Positions 55,024 to 63,945 of a DNA stretch of 64,000 bases are shown piece by piece. This stretch comes from Bacteroidota bacterium (lineage in GTDB: Bacteria > Bacteroidota > Bacteroidia > Chitinophagales > Chitinophagaceae). Each line of letters starts with the position of its first letter. Position 1 is the first letter of the stretch. The stretch is from the NCBI GenBank assembly GCA_023422835.1, contig JAFAGI010000007.1, positions 124,001 through 188,000 on the forward strand, given 5' to 3'. The translations under genes were made by a program, and so were the position numbers. A model generated the notes under the pieces. That model made no database searches. It saw nothing but the letters and a program-made list of their open reading frames with translations, and was not told the DNA's origin.

Positions 55024-55101
55024 TTAAGCATAACAACTCAGTCCATTTTTACTAAAATAGAAATAACCAAAAAAATAAAAGAAATTGTTATTGCTTTGCA
55101 T
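55024..55101 (-). CDS. Phenylalanine leader peptide of the pheA attenuator
   Basis: A 25-codon frame with ATG at 55101 and TAA at 55024-55026. Six of codons 7-16 are Phe and three are Tyr (FFYFFGYFYF), with a fourth Tyr at codon 24. It resembles the E. coli PheL leader in design, not sequence. The ATG lies about 14 bases after the inferred start site of the promoter at 55121-55150. The final codons 20-22 (GGA CTG AGT) are the antiterminator arm, so a ribosome that finishes translation would cover it. Too short for normal gene calling. Confidence 0.85.
   Translation of the reverse strand: MQSNNNFFYFFGYFYFSKNGLSCYA
55037..55044 (-). promoter_or_regulatory. Antiterminator arm GGACTGAG
   Basis: GGACTGAG on the minus strand is the exact reverse complement of CTCAGTCC (54988-54981), which forms part of the terminator's 5' arm and loop. 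The two pairings are mutually exclusive. Free when the ribosome stalls at Phe codons 7-16; covered when it reaches the stop at 55026. Confidence 0.8.
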
Positions 55102-55120
55102 ATACTCTATTAATTCTTAG

Positions 55121-55150
55121 CAAAAGTAGTATAATATTTAATACAACAAA
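55121..55150 (-). promoter_or_regulatory. Consensus promoter of the pheA operon (TTTG-N18-TACTTTTG)
   Basis: On the minus strand TTTG (55150-55147), 18 bases, then TACTTTTG (55128-55121) followed by C: a perfect Bacteroidota promoter. Inferred start near 55115. Confidence 0.8.
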
Positions 55151-55162
55151 AAATTTTTTTGA

Positions 55163-55975
55163 TTAACGATCGCCGGATGGTGATTCTCTTGCAATAAATC
55201 TTTTCCGGCTAAACATCCATGTCAGTAAGTCAGGCTCTGCAAAGGCATTGTCCCAACTATTGTGATTTGCTTCGGGATACAAAGTAAACTTTACATCCAC
55301 AGCATGCTTCTTCATCGCTTTTACCATGTCTACTGAAAATTGCGGATCAACCACATCATCTTTAGCGCCATGAAACACCCACCACCTGGTAACCTTTAAA
55401 TTGGCTGCCGTAGCAGGATGTGCGCCGCCGCAGATGGGCACAGCAGCAGCAAACGTATAAGGCATACGGTTTACAATTTCAAAGGTACCCATGCCGCCCA
55501 TGCTCAGACCCATTACATATACCTGGTCTTTGCTGATCTTGTATTGCCGGTGCAGGTTGTGCAACAACGACATGGTTAGTTTCATAGATGTTGACGGTTC
55601 GCCTGTATGCACGAAATAAAAAGACCTCTTACCGTTTTCTTTGGCCACGGTTTGTACGTTGCTCCAATAATATTGACTGGAGTTTTGCGGAAATACAACA
55701 ATTGCCGGGTATTTTTTCCTGTTTACCGGCTCCAGGAACAGCTTAGCACCATGTACCAGTTGCTTCTCATTATCGTTGCCGCTCTCGCCTCTCCCATGCA
55801 GAAATAGCACTAACGGGTACTTTTTGGCCGCATCAAAGTTTTCAGGCAATAAGATCCGGTAAGGGAGTGTATCGCCATTCTGAATAAATTTATATTTAGC
55901 GAATAAGGAAAAGTCCTGGGCATGCAAAGCACAGGATGAAATTGTCAACAATACCAGTACGAGAAAATGTTTCAT
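55163..55975 (-). CDS. Secreted alpha/beta hydrolase (PHB depolymerase/prolyl-oligopeptidase-like esterase)
   Basis: A 270-residue secreted hydrolase with signal peptide (MKHFLVLVLLTISSCALHAQ; SSC could be a lipobox). Catalytic serine lies in GLSMGGMGTF (G-x-S-x-G), oxyanion region in LFLHGRGESGNDNEK, acidic residue in HGAKDDVVDPQFS and histidine in EANHNSWDNAF. Likely a carbohydrate esterase or peptidase in the adjacent glycan cluster. Its stop lies 12 bases from the pheA promoter. Confidence 0.85.
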   Translation of the reverse strand: MKHFLVLVLLTISSCALHAQDFSLFAKYKFIQNGDTLPYRILLPENFDAAKKYPLVLFLHGRGESGNDNEKQLVHGAKLFLEPVNRKKYPAIVVFPQNSSQYYWSNVQTVAKENGKRSFYFVHTGEPSTSMKLTMSLLHNLHRQYKISKDQVYVMGLSMGGMGTFEIVNRMPYTFAAAVPICGGAHPATAANLKVTRWWVFHGAKDDVVDPQFSVDMVKAMKKHAVDVKFTLYPEANHNSWDNAFAEPDLLTWMFSRKRFIARESPSGDR

Positions 55976-56017
55976 GTGTATAAATTTTAGTTCGCCGCTT
56001 TGCGGCTGTTTTCAATG

Positions 56018-56155
56018 GCCACATGGAATAACCAGCTTTTTTAGATTCAATAACTCATTAGCGGTTGGTATAGATTCTTAATCTTTATGGTTATTTCATG
56101 TGTGTATATTTATTTGTTTTCAGTTGCCACATGGAACAACCTTTGATTCTTGTTT
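56018..56155 (-). repeat. Distant inverted copy of the 105-bp hairpin repeat
   Basis: In reverse complement: TTCCATGTGGCAACTG at the start, then ATACACACATGAAATAACC, AATCTATACCAACCG, TTGAATCTAAAAA and TTCCATGTGGCC; the CCACATGGAA anchors are at 56019 and 56127, period 108. It lies between the esterase and phosphodiesterase genes and is about 50 kb from the tandem array at 6318-6685. Confidence 0.75.
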
Positions 56156-56184
56156 GGTGGCACCTTAGGCGAATGGCTATTTCA

Positions 56185-56976
56185 TTACTTACCTCTTCTT
56201 TCATCAATAATTCGAAATAATTCTTCTGGCTCATTGGTAGTGATATACTCAAAGTTATTATCCAGCAACCATTTCATACCTTCTGCGTCATTCACTGTCC
56301 AGGCATTTAGCGCAATGTTGTGGTCTTTAGCCATCTTTATCCATCCGGGATTTTTTCTGAAAATATCATAATGATAATCAGCTCCCCTGATGCCTGCATG
56401 TTTCAGTTCAAGAGGAGATTTATCACCATTCAGGTACTGGGTGTTGGCATGCGGATTCAATGCCAGGATTTTCTTCAGAATATCAAAATCAAAGCTGATG
56501 TAAACCATATACTGTTCTGCTTTCAATTCTTTCACCAGGGCTAAAACTTTCTCTGCCATTTGCTGTCCGCGCAACTTACTGATGGAAGAAGGTTTTATTT
56601 CGCAAATAAGTTTTGTAGTCTTATTATTTTTCATTCCTTCCTGAATGGCATCTTTCAGTAGCGGCAGAGATTCGCCGTTGCCCAGTTTATGACGGTTGAG
56701 TGCGGCATAGTTGGTTTTCTCTATGGGTAGTTTAAAATAGTCATGATCATGATTTAATACCAATACATTGTCAGCAGTCATATGTACATCGAACTCAGTA
56801 CCTGTACAACCCAATGCCACCGCGTGTTTCAGCGATGCTATAGAATTTTCAGGAAGGTTTAATTGCTTAAAGGCTCCCCGGTGTGCTATCACAGGGTTAT
56901 CGGCTGGAGTTTTGCCTTGTTTCATTGAAGTACAACTAAAAAGCAGGACTGCTGATAGTAGAATTATACATTTCAT
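56185..56976 (-). CDS. Glycerophosphodiester phosphodiesterase lipoprotein
   Basis: A 263-residue lipoprotein (lipobox LLFSC) with the GDPD TIM barrel. The catalytic HRG (VIAHRGAFKQLNLPENSIAS), metal ligands in GTEFDVHMTADNVLVLNHDH and a K in ICEIKPSS are all present. It cleaves glycerophosphodiesters to sn-glycerol-3-phosphate and an alcohol. It starts 27 bases after bglX ends, so it is in the same transcript. Confidence 0.9.
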   Translation of the reverse strand: MKCIILLSAVLLFSCTSMKQGKTPADNPVIAHRGAFKQLNLPENSIASLKHAVALGCTGTEFDVHMTADNVLVLNHDHDYFKLPIEKTNYAALNRHKLGNGESLPLLKDAIQEGMKNNKTTKLICEIKPSSISKLRGQQMAEKVLALVKELKAEQYMVYISFDFDILKKILALNPHANTQYLNGDKSPLELKHAGIRGADYHYDIFRKNPGWIKMAKDHNIALNAWTVNDAEGMKWLLDNNFEYITTNEPEELFRIIDERRGK

Positions 56977-57003
56977 TCTTTATAGTTTAAAAACTGCAAT
57001 TTA

Positions 57004-59319
57004 TTACTTTTCCCACATAACTTTTTGTTTTTGCAGATCGCTGGAGTTTGTGCCTATCATTATTTCAAATTCACCGGGTTCCCATACATGCTTTAATTCA
57101 CTGTTGTAAAACTTCAGGTCTTCTGTAGTAATGGAAAATTCTAGATGCTTGCTCTCACCTGCTTTTATAAATACTTTCCGGAAGCCTTTCAACTCTTTCA
57201 CCGGTCTTGTAATGCTTCCCACCATATCACGAATATACAACTGTACCACTTCTTCACCATCAAATTTACCTTTGTTGGTAACCGTTACAGATGCTTTCAA
57301 CTGTTGATTGTTTTTTAATTTTTTTGCGCTTAGCTGTAGATCTCCATACACGAAATCTGTATAGCTCAGCCCAAACCCAAATGGATATAGCGGATCATTA
57401 GACACATCCAGGTATCCTGAACGAAACTTCTGAAAACCTTTTACAGACTCATTTAACGGACGCCCGGTATTTTTATGGTTGTAGAAAATTGGTACCTGGC
57501 CAACGTTTCGCGGAAAGGTCATAGGTAATTTTCCTGACGGATTTTTATTTCCGAAAATTACATCAGCAATTGCAAGGCCTGCTTCACTACCCGGAAACCA
57601 TACATTTAAAATTGCAGGTACATGCTCCTGTTCCCATGTAAGTGTCAGCGGACGGCCGGCGAACAGAACAAGCACAACCGGCTTGCCTGTTTTCAACAGT
57701 TCATTTAATAATTCCTGTTGTACTGCAGGGATACCAATGTCTGTTCTGCTGCTGGCTTCTCCACTCATTTCAGCACTTTCTCCTAAGGCAGCAACGATTA
57801 CATCTGCCCTGGAGGCAACGGCGAGCGCCTCGGCCCGCAAAGCTTCGGGCGTACGAGAGTCGCGGTGCAGGGTTTTGCCAAACATAGTTGCGTTCATTTC
57901 TAATACTGAGTCTTGTGTAAGATTAGCGCCCTTGGCATACAATATTTCTGCATGGTTGCCTGCAACATGCTTCAAACCCTGCAACACGGATACTGACTTA
58001 TCTTGCACTGTTGCCACACTCCATGTGCCAGCCATGTTATTGGCAGCATCTGCGAGCGGGCCTATTAATGCGATCCTGCCGGTTTTTTTAAGCGGCAGTG
58101 TTTGGCCTTCATTTTTCAAAAGCACAAAACTTTTAGCTGCAATTTCCCTGGCAATTTTTCTGTTTGCTGTAGTGTATACTTCTGTCTTAGCACGATTTTC
58201 GTTGATGTATTTATACGGATCGTCGAACAGGCCCAGCTTATACTTTGCTTCCAGTATCCTCCGGCAGGCAGCATCTATCTCTGCTTGTGTTATTTTCTTT
58301 TCCTGCAAAGATTTTTTCAATGTTTTCAAAAATCCTTCGCCTACCATATCCATGTCAATGCCTGCTTTCAAGGCTAATGCCGATACGGCCTGCAGGTCGC
58401 CCATGCCATGATCTATCATTTCATTGATGCCTGTATAATCAGTAACAACAAATCCTTTGAACCCCCATTGCCTGCGCAGCACATCCGTCATCAGCCATTT
58501 ATTGCCCGTAGCAGGGATGCCGTCAACTTCATTGAAAGAAGCCATTACGCTACCTACGCCCGCATCTACAGCCGCTTTGTAAGGAGGAAAATATTCATTG
58601 TACATTCTTATACGGCTCATGTCAACCGTATTGTAATCCCTGCCTGCCTCCGGGGCTCCGTATAAGGCGAAATGCTTTACACAAGCCAGGATATTATTGT
58701 TGGCAAAATTACCTGTTCTTCCCTGGTAGCCGTAGACCATTGCTTTTGCAATTGCACTTCCCAGATACGGATCCTCGCCGCTACCTTCCGAAACTCTTCC
58801 CCAGCGCGGATCACGGGAAATATCTGTCATAGGGCTGAATGTCCAGCTGATACCATCTGCGCTGGCTTCCGTAGCAGCAATGCGTGCAGACTGCTCCACA
58901 GCCTGCATATCCCATGTAGCGGCAACACCCAACGGAATCGGGAAGGTAGTTTCATAGCCATGGATAACATCCATCCCAAATAACATAGGAATTTTCATCC
59001 TGCTTTCTTCAACGGCTACTTTTTGTATAGCTTTTATTTTTTCTACGCCTTTGATATTAAAAAGCCCTCCAACGTTGCCTTTCTTTACATTATTGCCGAT
59101 GTTTGAATTAGTAGCAGTACCGGTAGTAAACTCGCCGGCGCTTGGCAGATTCAGTTGCCCGATCTTTTCATCCAGCGTCATTTTATTCATCAGCGATGTA
59201 ATGAAGGCATGCATCTTTGCATCCTGAGGCTTTACGCTTTTCTGTGCCGGCAAAGCAGTTGCCGCTAACACAAAAATGAACAACAGCGTACTTAATTTTA
59301 TTATTTGCTTCTTCATCAT
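57004..59319 (-). CDS. bglX: Periplasmic beta-glucosidase, glycoside hydrolase family 3
   Basis: A 771-residue GH3 enzyme. Signal peptide ends LPAQ; GH3 N-terminal barrel with KIPMLFGMDVIHGYETTFPI and the nucleophile in GFVVTDYTGINEMIDHG. Then comes a C-terminal sandwich with acid/base region (SGEASSRTDIGIPAVQQELL) and a fibronectin-III-like C-terminal domain (KVMWEK end). BglX-type enzymes release glucose from beta-linked glucans. With GH144 neighbours the likely substrate is sophorose and other beta-1,2 oligosaccharides; this is inference. Confidence 0.93.
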   Translation of the reverse strand: MMKKQIIKLSTLLFIFVLAATALPAQKSVKPQDAKMHAFITSLMNKMTLDEKIGQLNLPSAGEFTTGTATNSNIGNNVKKGNVGGLFNIKGVEKIKAIQKVAVEESRMKIPMLFGMDVIHGYETTFPIPLGVAATWDMQAVEQSARIAATEASADGISWTFSPMTDISRDPRWGRVSEGSGEDPYLGSAIAKAMVYGYQGRTGNFANNNILACVKHFALYGAPEAGRDYNTVDMSRIRMYNEYFPPYKAAVDAGVGSVMASFNEVDGIPATGNKWLMTDVLRRQWGFKGFVVTDYTGINEMIDHGMGDLQAVSALALKAGIDMDMVGEGFLKTLKKSLQEKKITQAEIDAACRRILEAKYKLGLFDDPYKYINENRAKTEVYTTANRKIAREIAAKSFVLLKNEGQTLPLKKTGRIALIGPLADAANNMAGTWSVATVQDKSVSVLQGLKHVAGNHAEILYAKGANLTQDSVLEMNATMFGKTLHRDSRTPEALRAEALAVASRADVIVAALGESAEMSGEASSRTDIGIPAVQQELLNELLKTGKPVVLVLFAGRPLTLTWEQEHVPAILNVWFPGSEAGLAIADVIFGNKNPSGKLPMTFPRNVGQVPIFYNHKNTGRPLNESVKGFQKFRSGYLDVSNDPLYPFGFGLSYTDFVYGDLQLSAKKLKNNQQLKASVTVTNKGKFDGEEVVQLYIRDMVGSITRPVKELKGFRKVFIKAGESKHLEFSITTEDLKFYNSELKHVWEPGEFEIMIGTNSSDLQKQKVMWEK

Positions 59320-59423
59320 TTTTATATTTATTAAGTTTAAAGTTCAAACATTTATTTACGATTTGTTTTTTATAATCGCCAGAGGCGATACAATAAACCT
59401 ATGAAGCGAAAGCGATTAAATAC

Positions 59424-60686
59424 TTATTTAAATCCCAGCTTCTTCAACCCCGTTTTTACATCTTCACAACTCATGAACAAATCCCATAATAACCCACTCC
59501 TATAATTTTCTATCATTAAAATTATGGGCGCCTGGTTGATCGCTAAATATGAATCGGCAAACCATTTCCTCGATAAATTAAATCCATCATAAAATCCATA
59601 TTCTCCCCATAAGCGGTCTCCCAGTTCGTAATAAAAGTATTTTAATGCTTTTACAGAGGCTTCTGGAAAATAAGGCATCGATGCAATTGCAGCCGACGGG
59701 CATATTGTGCCATTGTCTTTTTCAGGCGAATGTGGCCGGTACCTTTTACCGCTGTCACAGGCAGACAACCCCCAACAACGCTCGCTATAACCTTTGTAAT
59801 TTTTGGGATTAGCTGCACAATAAGCATGGTTGATTTTTGTTTGTGCAATATTTTGTGTCCCGTAATCTGCGTAAGCGTCCTGTAGCCCGCGTGGATCTAG
59901 GCCTAAAAAGCTGTAATGCGTAAAAAACAGCGGGCCGCCCAAATCAGGGCCCAGCGGCAATGTAGTGCCAAAGAAACTCTTGCCATTTCTCATGTCACCG
60001 TTTCTGGCCCAACCATTATCATAAACGTTTCTGGTAATGGAATATTGTGGTGAAGATGCAGCCAGTACATACGTGATCAATGCTTCGTTGTAGCCTTCTA
60101 TTTTCAGGTTAATATTATGCTTTCCCGTTTTTGATTCGTGCCAGTACAACACATCTTTACCTCTTGTAAACTTTGCCCACTCTACCTTGTGCCAGATGCT
60201 GTTTATTTTTTCCACAATAATTTTATCTGCAATAAAGTATTGTCTTACGGTAAGCAATCCCATTATCAGAAAAGATGTTTCTACGAGGTCGGCTCCTGTA
60301 TCTTTCTTTGAGAAGGGGATTGTTTCGGCTGTATAGGCATTGTACCAATGTGCATACGCGCCATGGAAAGTTTCGCACGACAATAGGAAATCAAGTACCT
60401 GAACAATTCTTTGTCTGGCCTCATACTTCGATATCCACTTTCTCTCCACAGCCACCAGAATTGTCATGATGCCGAATCCTGTGCCGCCGCTGGTGATAAC
60501 ATCTTTAAAGCTTTCACTGTTCCGCTCACGAATAGCTCCGCAATGCGGATGAGCGAAGTCCCAGAAATAACCAAATGTCTGTTGCTGTACTTGCTCCAGC
60601 AAGGCATCATCACAAAAAAAAGAATCCGTGTTCTCCACCAATGTTGCTGTTTGAGCCGTTCTAAATTTCCTATTATCAAAAAACAT
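59424..60686 (-). CDS. GH144-type (glucoamylase-like) protein without signal peptide
   Basis: A 420-residue protein of the GH144/DUF glucoamylase family (endo-beta-1,2-glucanase type). Blocks: QVQQQTFGYFWDFAHPHCGA, TSGGTGFGIMTILVAVERKW, DTGADLVETSFLIMGLLTVR, TYVLAASSPQY, FTHYSFLGLDPRGLQDAYAD, AIASMPYFPEASVKALKYFY. Unlike its paralogue at 62608 it opens MFFDNRKFRTAQTATLVENT with no hydrophobic core, and only 15 bases separate it from the upstream stop. It could thus act in the cytoplasm or have lost its export signal. Confidence 0.88.
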   Translation of the reverse strand: MFFDNRKFRTAQTATLVENTDSFFCDDALLEQVQQQTFGYFWDFAHPHCGAIRERNSESFKDVITSGGTGFGIMTILVAVERKWISKYEARQRIVQVLDFLLSCETFHGAYAHWYNAYTAETIPFSKKDTGADLVETSFLIMGLLTVRQYFIADKIIVEKINSIWHKVEWAKFTRGKDVLYWHESKTGKHNINLKIEGYNEALITYVLAASSPQYSITRNVYDNGWARNGDMRNGKSFFGTTLPLGPDLGGPLFFTHYSFLGLDPRGLQDAYADYGTQNIAQTKINHAYCAANPKNYKGYSERCWGLSACDSGKRYRPHSPEKDNGTICPSAAIASMPYFPEASVKALKYFYYELGDRLWGEYGFYDGFNLSRKWFADSYLAINQAPIILMIENYRSGLLWDLFMSCEDVKTGLKKLGFK

Positions 60687-60701
60687 TTATCAATTTTAAA
60701 A

Positions 60702-62411
60702 TCATTCTACTTTTATAATATTGGCTCTTTCACCAACACCATGCTCATTAAAAGCTTCTATTGTAAAATAATATTCCTGGTCACGGTTCAATGCTTTCAG
60801 GTCAAGTTCATTATTGCCATACACCATCCATGAACTGTAAGGCTTATCAGGTGCAATTCCCCAGATAACATTGTATCCCTGCGCATTTGGCTGAGCTTCC
60901 CATCTAATGATGGCATCGCGCCTGTCAGTCTTCCTGTTAATTGTAAATTGCTGAACCTTCACAGGAGGCTTTCCATTGCCTTTACCAAAGACCCTGATAT
61001 CGGAAATCGATAAATGCGGTGTTGGGCAATGAATGTTTTTAAAGCGTACATATCTTGTTTTTATGGCATCTGCGAGTGCTACATAATCGTTTGGTACGTC
61101 TTGGAAATTCCGGCTTTTATCAACAATTGTAAACCAGCTCTTTCCTTCAACCGAACCTTCCACAATATACCTGTGGTATAAATTCTTTATGCGGCCATAC
61201 ATCCCGGATTTATAATCATTATAATTTATTTGTATAGCCCTGACCTCTGCCAAATGCTGCAAATCAATTTCTATCCATTGCTGATCATCATTTTCAGGCG
61301 CCAGCCAGAAAGTCTTTGCATTATCGTCGGTAACATTTTTAGCTGTATAAGATTCGCGGTAGCCAGATGCTTTCACGGGTTTGTTGTAAGACAATAACAT
61401 CCACCCGGTGAATTTGCCCGAACGCTCACCTGTAGCCGGTGCAAAATGCGGGTAATCACCAAAATAAGTGTCGCTGTACATCAGGCCGTCCTGATCGAAA
61501 TAAGTAGCATACATACAAAGCCTGCGCTCCCAGTTTACATTCACAGGCATAGCCATGGAAGCAAAGTGCCAGTATTTACCGCCAGGGCCAACCACGGTAC
61601 TGCCATGACCTGCACCATTCATAAACCCTCCCGGCTTGTAAGAGAAAGGATTGTTTGGCATATATTGAAAAGGGCCCAGCGGTTTATTGCTCACATAAGC
61701 GCCATCGCCGTAAACATTAAATTCTGTGCCCGGTGCCCCATATTGCAAATAATAATTTCCATTGTGTTTGGTCATCCACGGGCCTTCCATGTATCCGCTC
61801 AAAACCGTATCAGCATGATTCTCTCCAAACCGTTCCCAACCGTGCTTGGACATATCCAGGTAAAACAAAGAATCCACACCGGCAGATACCGGTTTAAAAC
61901 GGTCATTTTTATTTAATTCTCTGCCGCGTACCGGAAACACATTAGACGACCCCCAGTACAAATATGTCTTACCATCATCATCAATAAATAATGCAGGATC
62001 CTGCAGGTCGTTTAAAATGCCGGGAACCGCTTTCCAGTCGCCCTTTTTAGGATCATCAGTATACAATACGCTCATAGAACCGCTTGGGTCGCCCATGACA
62101 TACAATACAGAGTCTTTGTAATTGAATGCTGCCGGTGCGTTCGATCCCTGGAAATACCATTTCTCTGGCGCTATAAATTGCCAGTGCAATAAATCTTTTG
62201 AATGCCAGTAACCCATAGAACGTGTAACAAACATATAATACTCACCCCTGAAGCTTATAACCGCCGGATCTGCACCTGAACGATAAGAAAGATCGTTGTA
62301 AGCATTGTAAACCATATAAGTATAATCAATATTCAGCGGGTTACAATAAGTCTGCTGAGCGTGTATGGAGAAACTGACCATTGAAAGCATTACCAGGCCA
62401 ATAGCCTGCAT
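60702..62411 (-). CDS. GH43-type glycoside hydrolase with discoidin and FnIII domains
   Basis: A 569-residue secreted enzyme (signal peptide MQAIGLVMLSMVSFSIHAQQ, start at 62411 preferred to 62462). GH43-type five-bladed propeller covers about 20-330 (YRSGADPAVISFRGEYYMFV with base D; LQDPALFIDDDGKTYLYWGS; YMEGPWMTKHNGNYYLQYGA with acid E; GAGHGSTVVGPGGKYWHF). Then a discoidin/F5-8C domain (KASGYRESYTAKNVTDDNAK; WIEIDLQHLAEVRAIQINYN) and a fibronectin III domain (GYNVIWGIAPDKPYSSW). Substrate unknown. Confidence 0.9.
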   Translation of the reverse strand: MQAIGLVMLSMVSFSIHAQQTYCNPLNIDYTYMVYNAYNDLSYRSGADPAVISFRGEYYMFVTRSMGYWHSKDLLHWQFIAPEKWYFQGSNAPAAFNYKDSVLYVMGDPSGSMSVLYTDDPKKGDWKAVPGILNDLQDPALFIDDDGKTYLYWGSSNVFPVRGRELNKNDRFKPVSAGVDSLFYLDMSKHGWERFGENHADTVLSGYMEGPWMTKHNGNYYLQYGAPGTEFNVYGDGAYVSNKPLGPFQYMPNNPFSYKPGGFMNGAGHGSTVVGPGGKYWHFASMAMPVNVNWERRLCMYATYFDQDGLMYSDTYFGDYPHFAPATGERSGKFTGWMLLSYNKPVKASGYRESYTAKNVTDDNAKTFWLAPENDDQQWIEIDLQHLAEVRAIQINYNDYKSGMYGRIKNLYHRYIVEGSVEGKSWFTIVDKSRNFQDVPNDYVALADAIKTRYVRFKNIHCPTPHLSISDIRVFGKGNGKPPVKVQQFTINRKTDRRDAIIRWEAQPNAQGYNVIWGIAPDKPYSSWMVYGNNELDLKALNRDQEYYFTIEAFNEHGVGERANIIKVE

Positions 62412-62607
62412 CTTCCAACAAAAAAATTTTATTATACTTTTTAATTCATAAATATCGCTCATAATTTTCTGCTCTTCTACTAAGCTTAATTTATTTAGCT
62501 CGGGTTATTTAACGTTTGTAGGTTATCGGGTTATGTAATTATAAAAGTGATTAGAGATGTTCTCGCCTTCATTCTTTATTCTATCCCCTGAGGCGATCAT
62601 CTATCAA

Positions 62608-63945
62608 TTATTTAAATCCTAATTTTGTCAAACCTTCCTTCACTTCCGGGCAACTCATAAATAAATTCCACAGCAGCCCGGTACGGTAATTTTCTATCAT
62701 CACAACTATTGGCCCCTGGTCTATGGCCAGGTATGAATCAGCATACCAGTTTTTAGATTCATTAAACGCATCTTTAAATCCATACTCACCCCAGAGTTTA
62801 TGGCCCAAATTTATATAAAAGTAGCGCATTGCAGCCATCGACTCTCCGGGGGTGTAAGGAAAGGACGATAGTGCAGCCGTAGGTGCAATGGTGCCATGAT
62901 CGTTTGTGGGCGAGTGTGCATTGTAACCGTTATAAGTATCGCAGGCAGAGAGCCCCCAGCTGTTTTTGCCGTAGCCTTTAAACGCTTTAGGATTATCTAC
63001 GCAATACTGGTAATGAATTTTTGCATGTGCGGTATTTTGTTGCCAGTAATCGGCATAAGCGTCTTTTAAACCTCTTGGGTCTAATCCCATGAAACTGTAA
63101 TGTGCAAAAAATAACGGGCCGCCGTAATCAAAGCCTAAAGGCAATGTTGTATTATAAAACTGTTTACCGTTTTTGAAAAAGTTGCTCATTGCCCAGCCTT
63201 TATGATATACACTGGCTTTGACCGGATATTTCTTTGATGATGCAGCCAGGACATACGTTATCAGTGCTTCATTGTAGCCCCGCAATTCAAAATCCATTGC
63301 CCAGCCGTTGTTCGGGCTCCAGTGCCAGTACATTACTTCCCGGTTTTCACGGGTAAAAAAATCCCATTCTGCTTCATTCCACATCCAATTGATACGGTCG
63401 CGTATTGCAGCTTCCACAGTATTATTTTTGTTGAAATACTGCCTGGCCGTAAGTAAGCCCTGAAAAAGAAAAGAACTCTCAACAATATCTGCCCCGTCAT
63501 CCTTCCGGCTAAACCGAATGGTTTTGCCTGTTTCTCCATTGAGCCAATGCGGGAACATGCCATGATAGCTGTCTGCCTTCCATAAAAATTTCACGATCTT
63601 ATTCAGACGGGCAGCTGCCTGCTCACGCGTGATCCACCCTCTTTCCGCCGCAACAATAATGGCCATGATGCCGAAACCTGATCCACCTGTTGTTACAACT
63701 TCATTGCCATACTCAGCAGTAGCGTTGCTTCTCTCCCGCGCCATGCCGGAAACAGGATGAGCAAAATCCCAGAAATAGCGGAAGGTCTGTTTCTGTACTA
63801 ACTCTACCAATGCCGAATCAGAGATATTTTTATCAATCCTGAGTGTATAGGATGTGGATTCATTTACAGCCGGCATCACTGCAGACTGAGCAAAAGTTGA
63901 AAAATGCCAAAAAAATAATAGAAATAAAAAGCTGCTTTTTTGCAT
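62608..63945 (-). CDS. GH144-type (glucoamylase-like) endo-beta-1,2-glucanase, secreted
   Basis: A 445-residue secreted protein; signal peptide MQKSSFLFLLFFWHFSTFAQ (start at 63945; 63957 alternative). GH144 blocks: LVQKQTFRYFWDFAHPVSGM, VVTTGGSGFGIMAIIVAAER, DDGADIVESSFLFQGLLTAR, ALITYVLAASSKKYPVKASV, FFAHYSFMGLDPRGLKDAYA, WYADSYLAIDQGPIVVMIEN. Clearly paralogous to the gene at 59424. The founding GH144 enzyme comes from Chitinophaga, fitting this taxon. First gene of the cluster seen here; SusC/D genes may lie beyond the window. Confidence 0.92.
   Translation of the reverse strand: MQKSSFLFLLFFWHFSTFAQSAVMPAVNESTSYTLRIDKNISDSALVELVQKQTFRYFWDFAHPVSGMARERSNATAEYGNEVVTTGGSGFGIMAIIVAAERGWITREQAAARLNKIVKFLWKADSYHGMFPHWLNGETGKTIRFSRKDDGADIVESSFLFQGLLTARQYFNKNNTVEAAIRDRINWMWNEAEWDFFTRENREVMYWHWSPNNGWAMDFELRGYNEALITYVLAASSKKYPVKASVYHKGWAMSNFFKNGKQFYNTTLPLGFDYGGPLFFAHYSFMGLDPRGLKDAYADYWQQNTAHAKIHYQYCVDNPKAFKGYGKNSWGLSACDTYNGYNAHSPTNDHGTIAPTAALSSFPYTPGESMAAMRYFYINLGHKLWGEYGFKDAFNESKNWYADSYLAIDQGPIVVMIENYRTGLLWNLFMSCPEVKEGLTKLGFK

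Noticed and set aside
59375..59389. ATCGCC-AGA-GGCGAT palindrome between bglX and the GH144 gene
   Set aside because: Short stem without a T-run on either strand; could be an operator but there is no second copy to support it.
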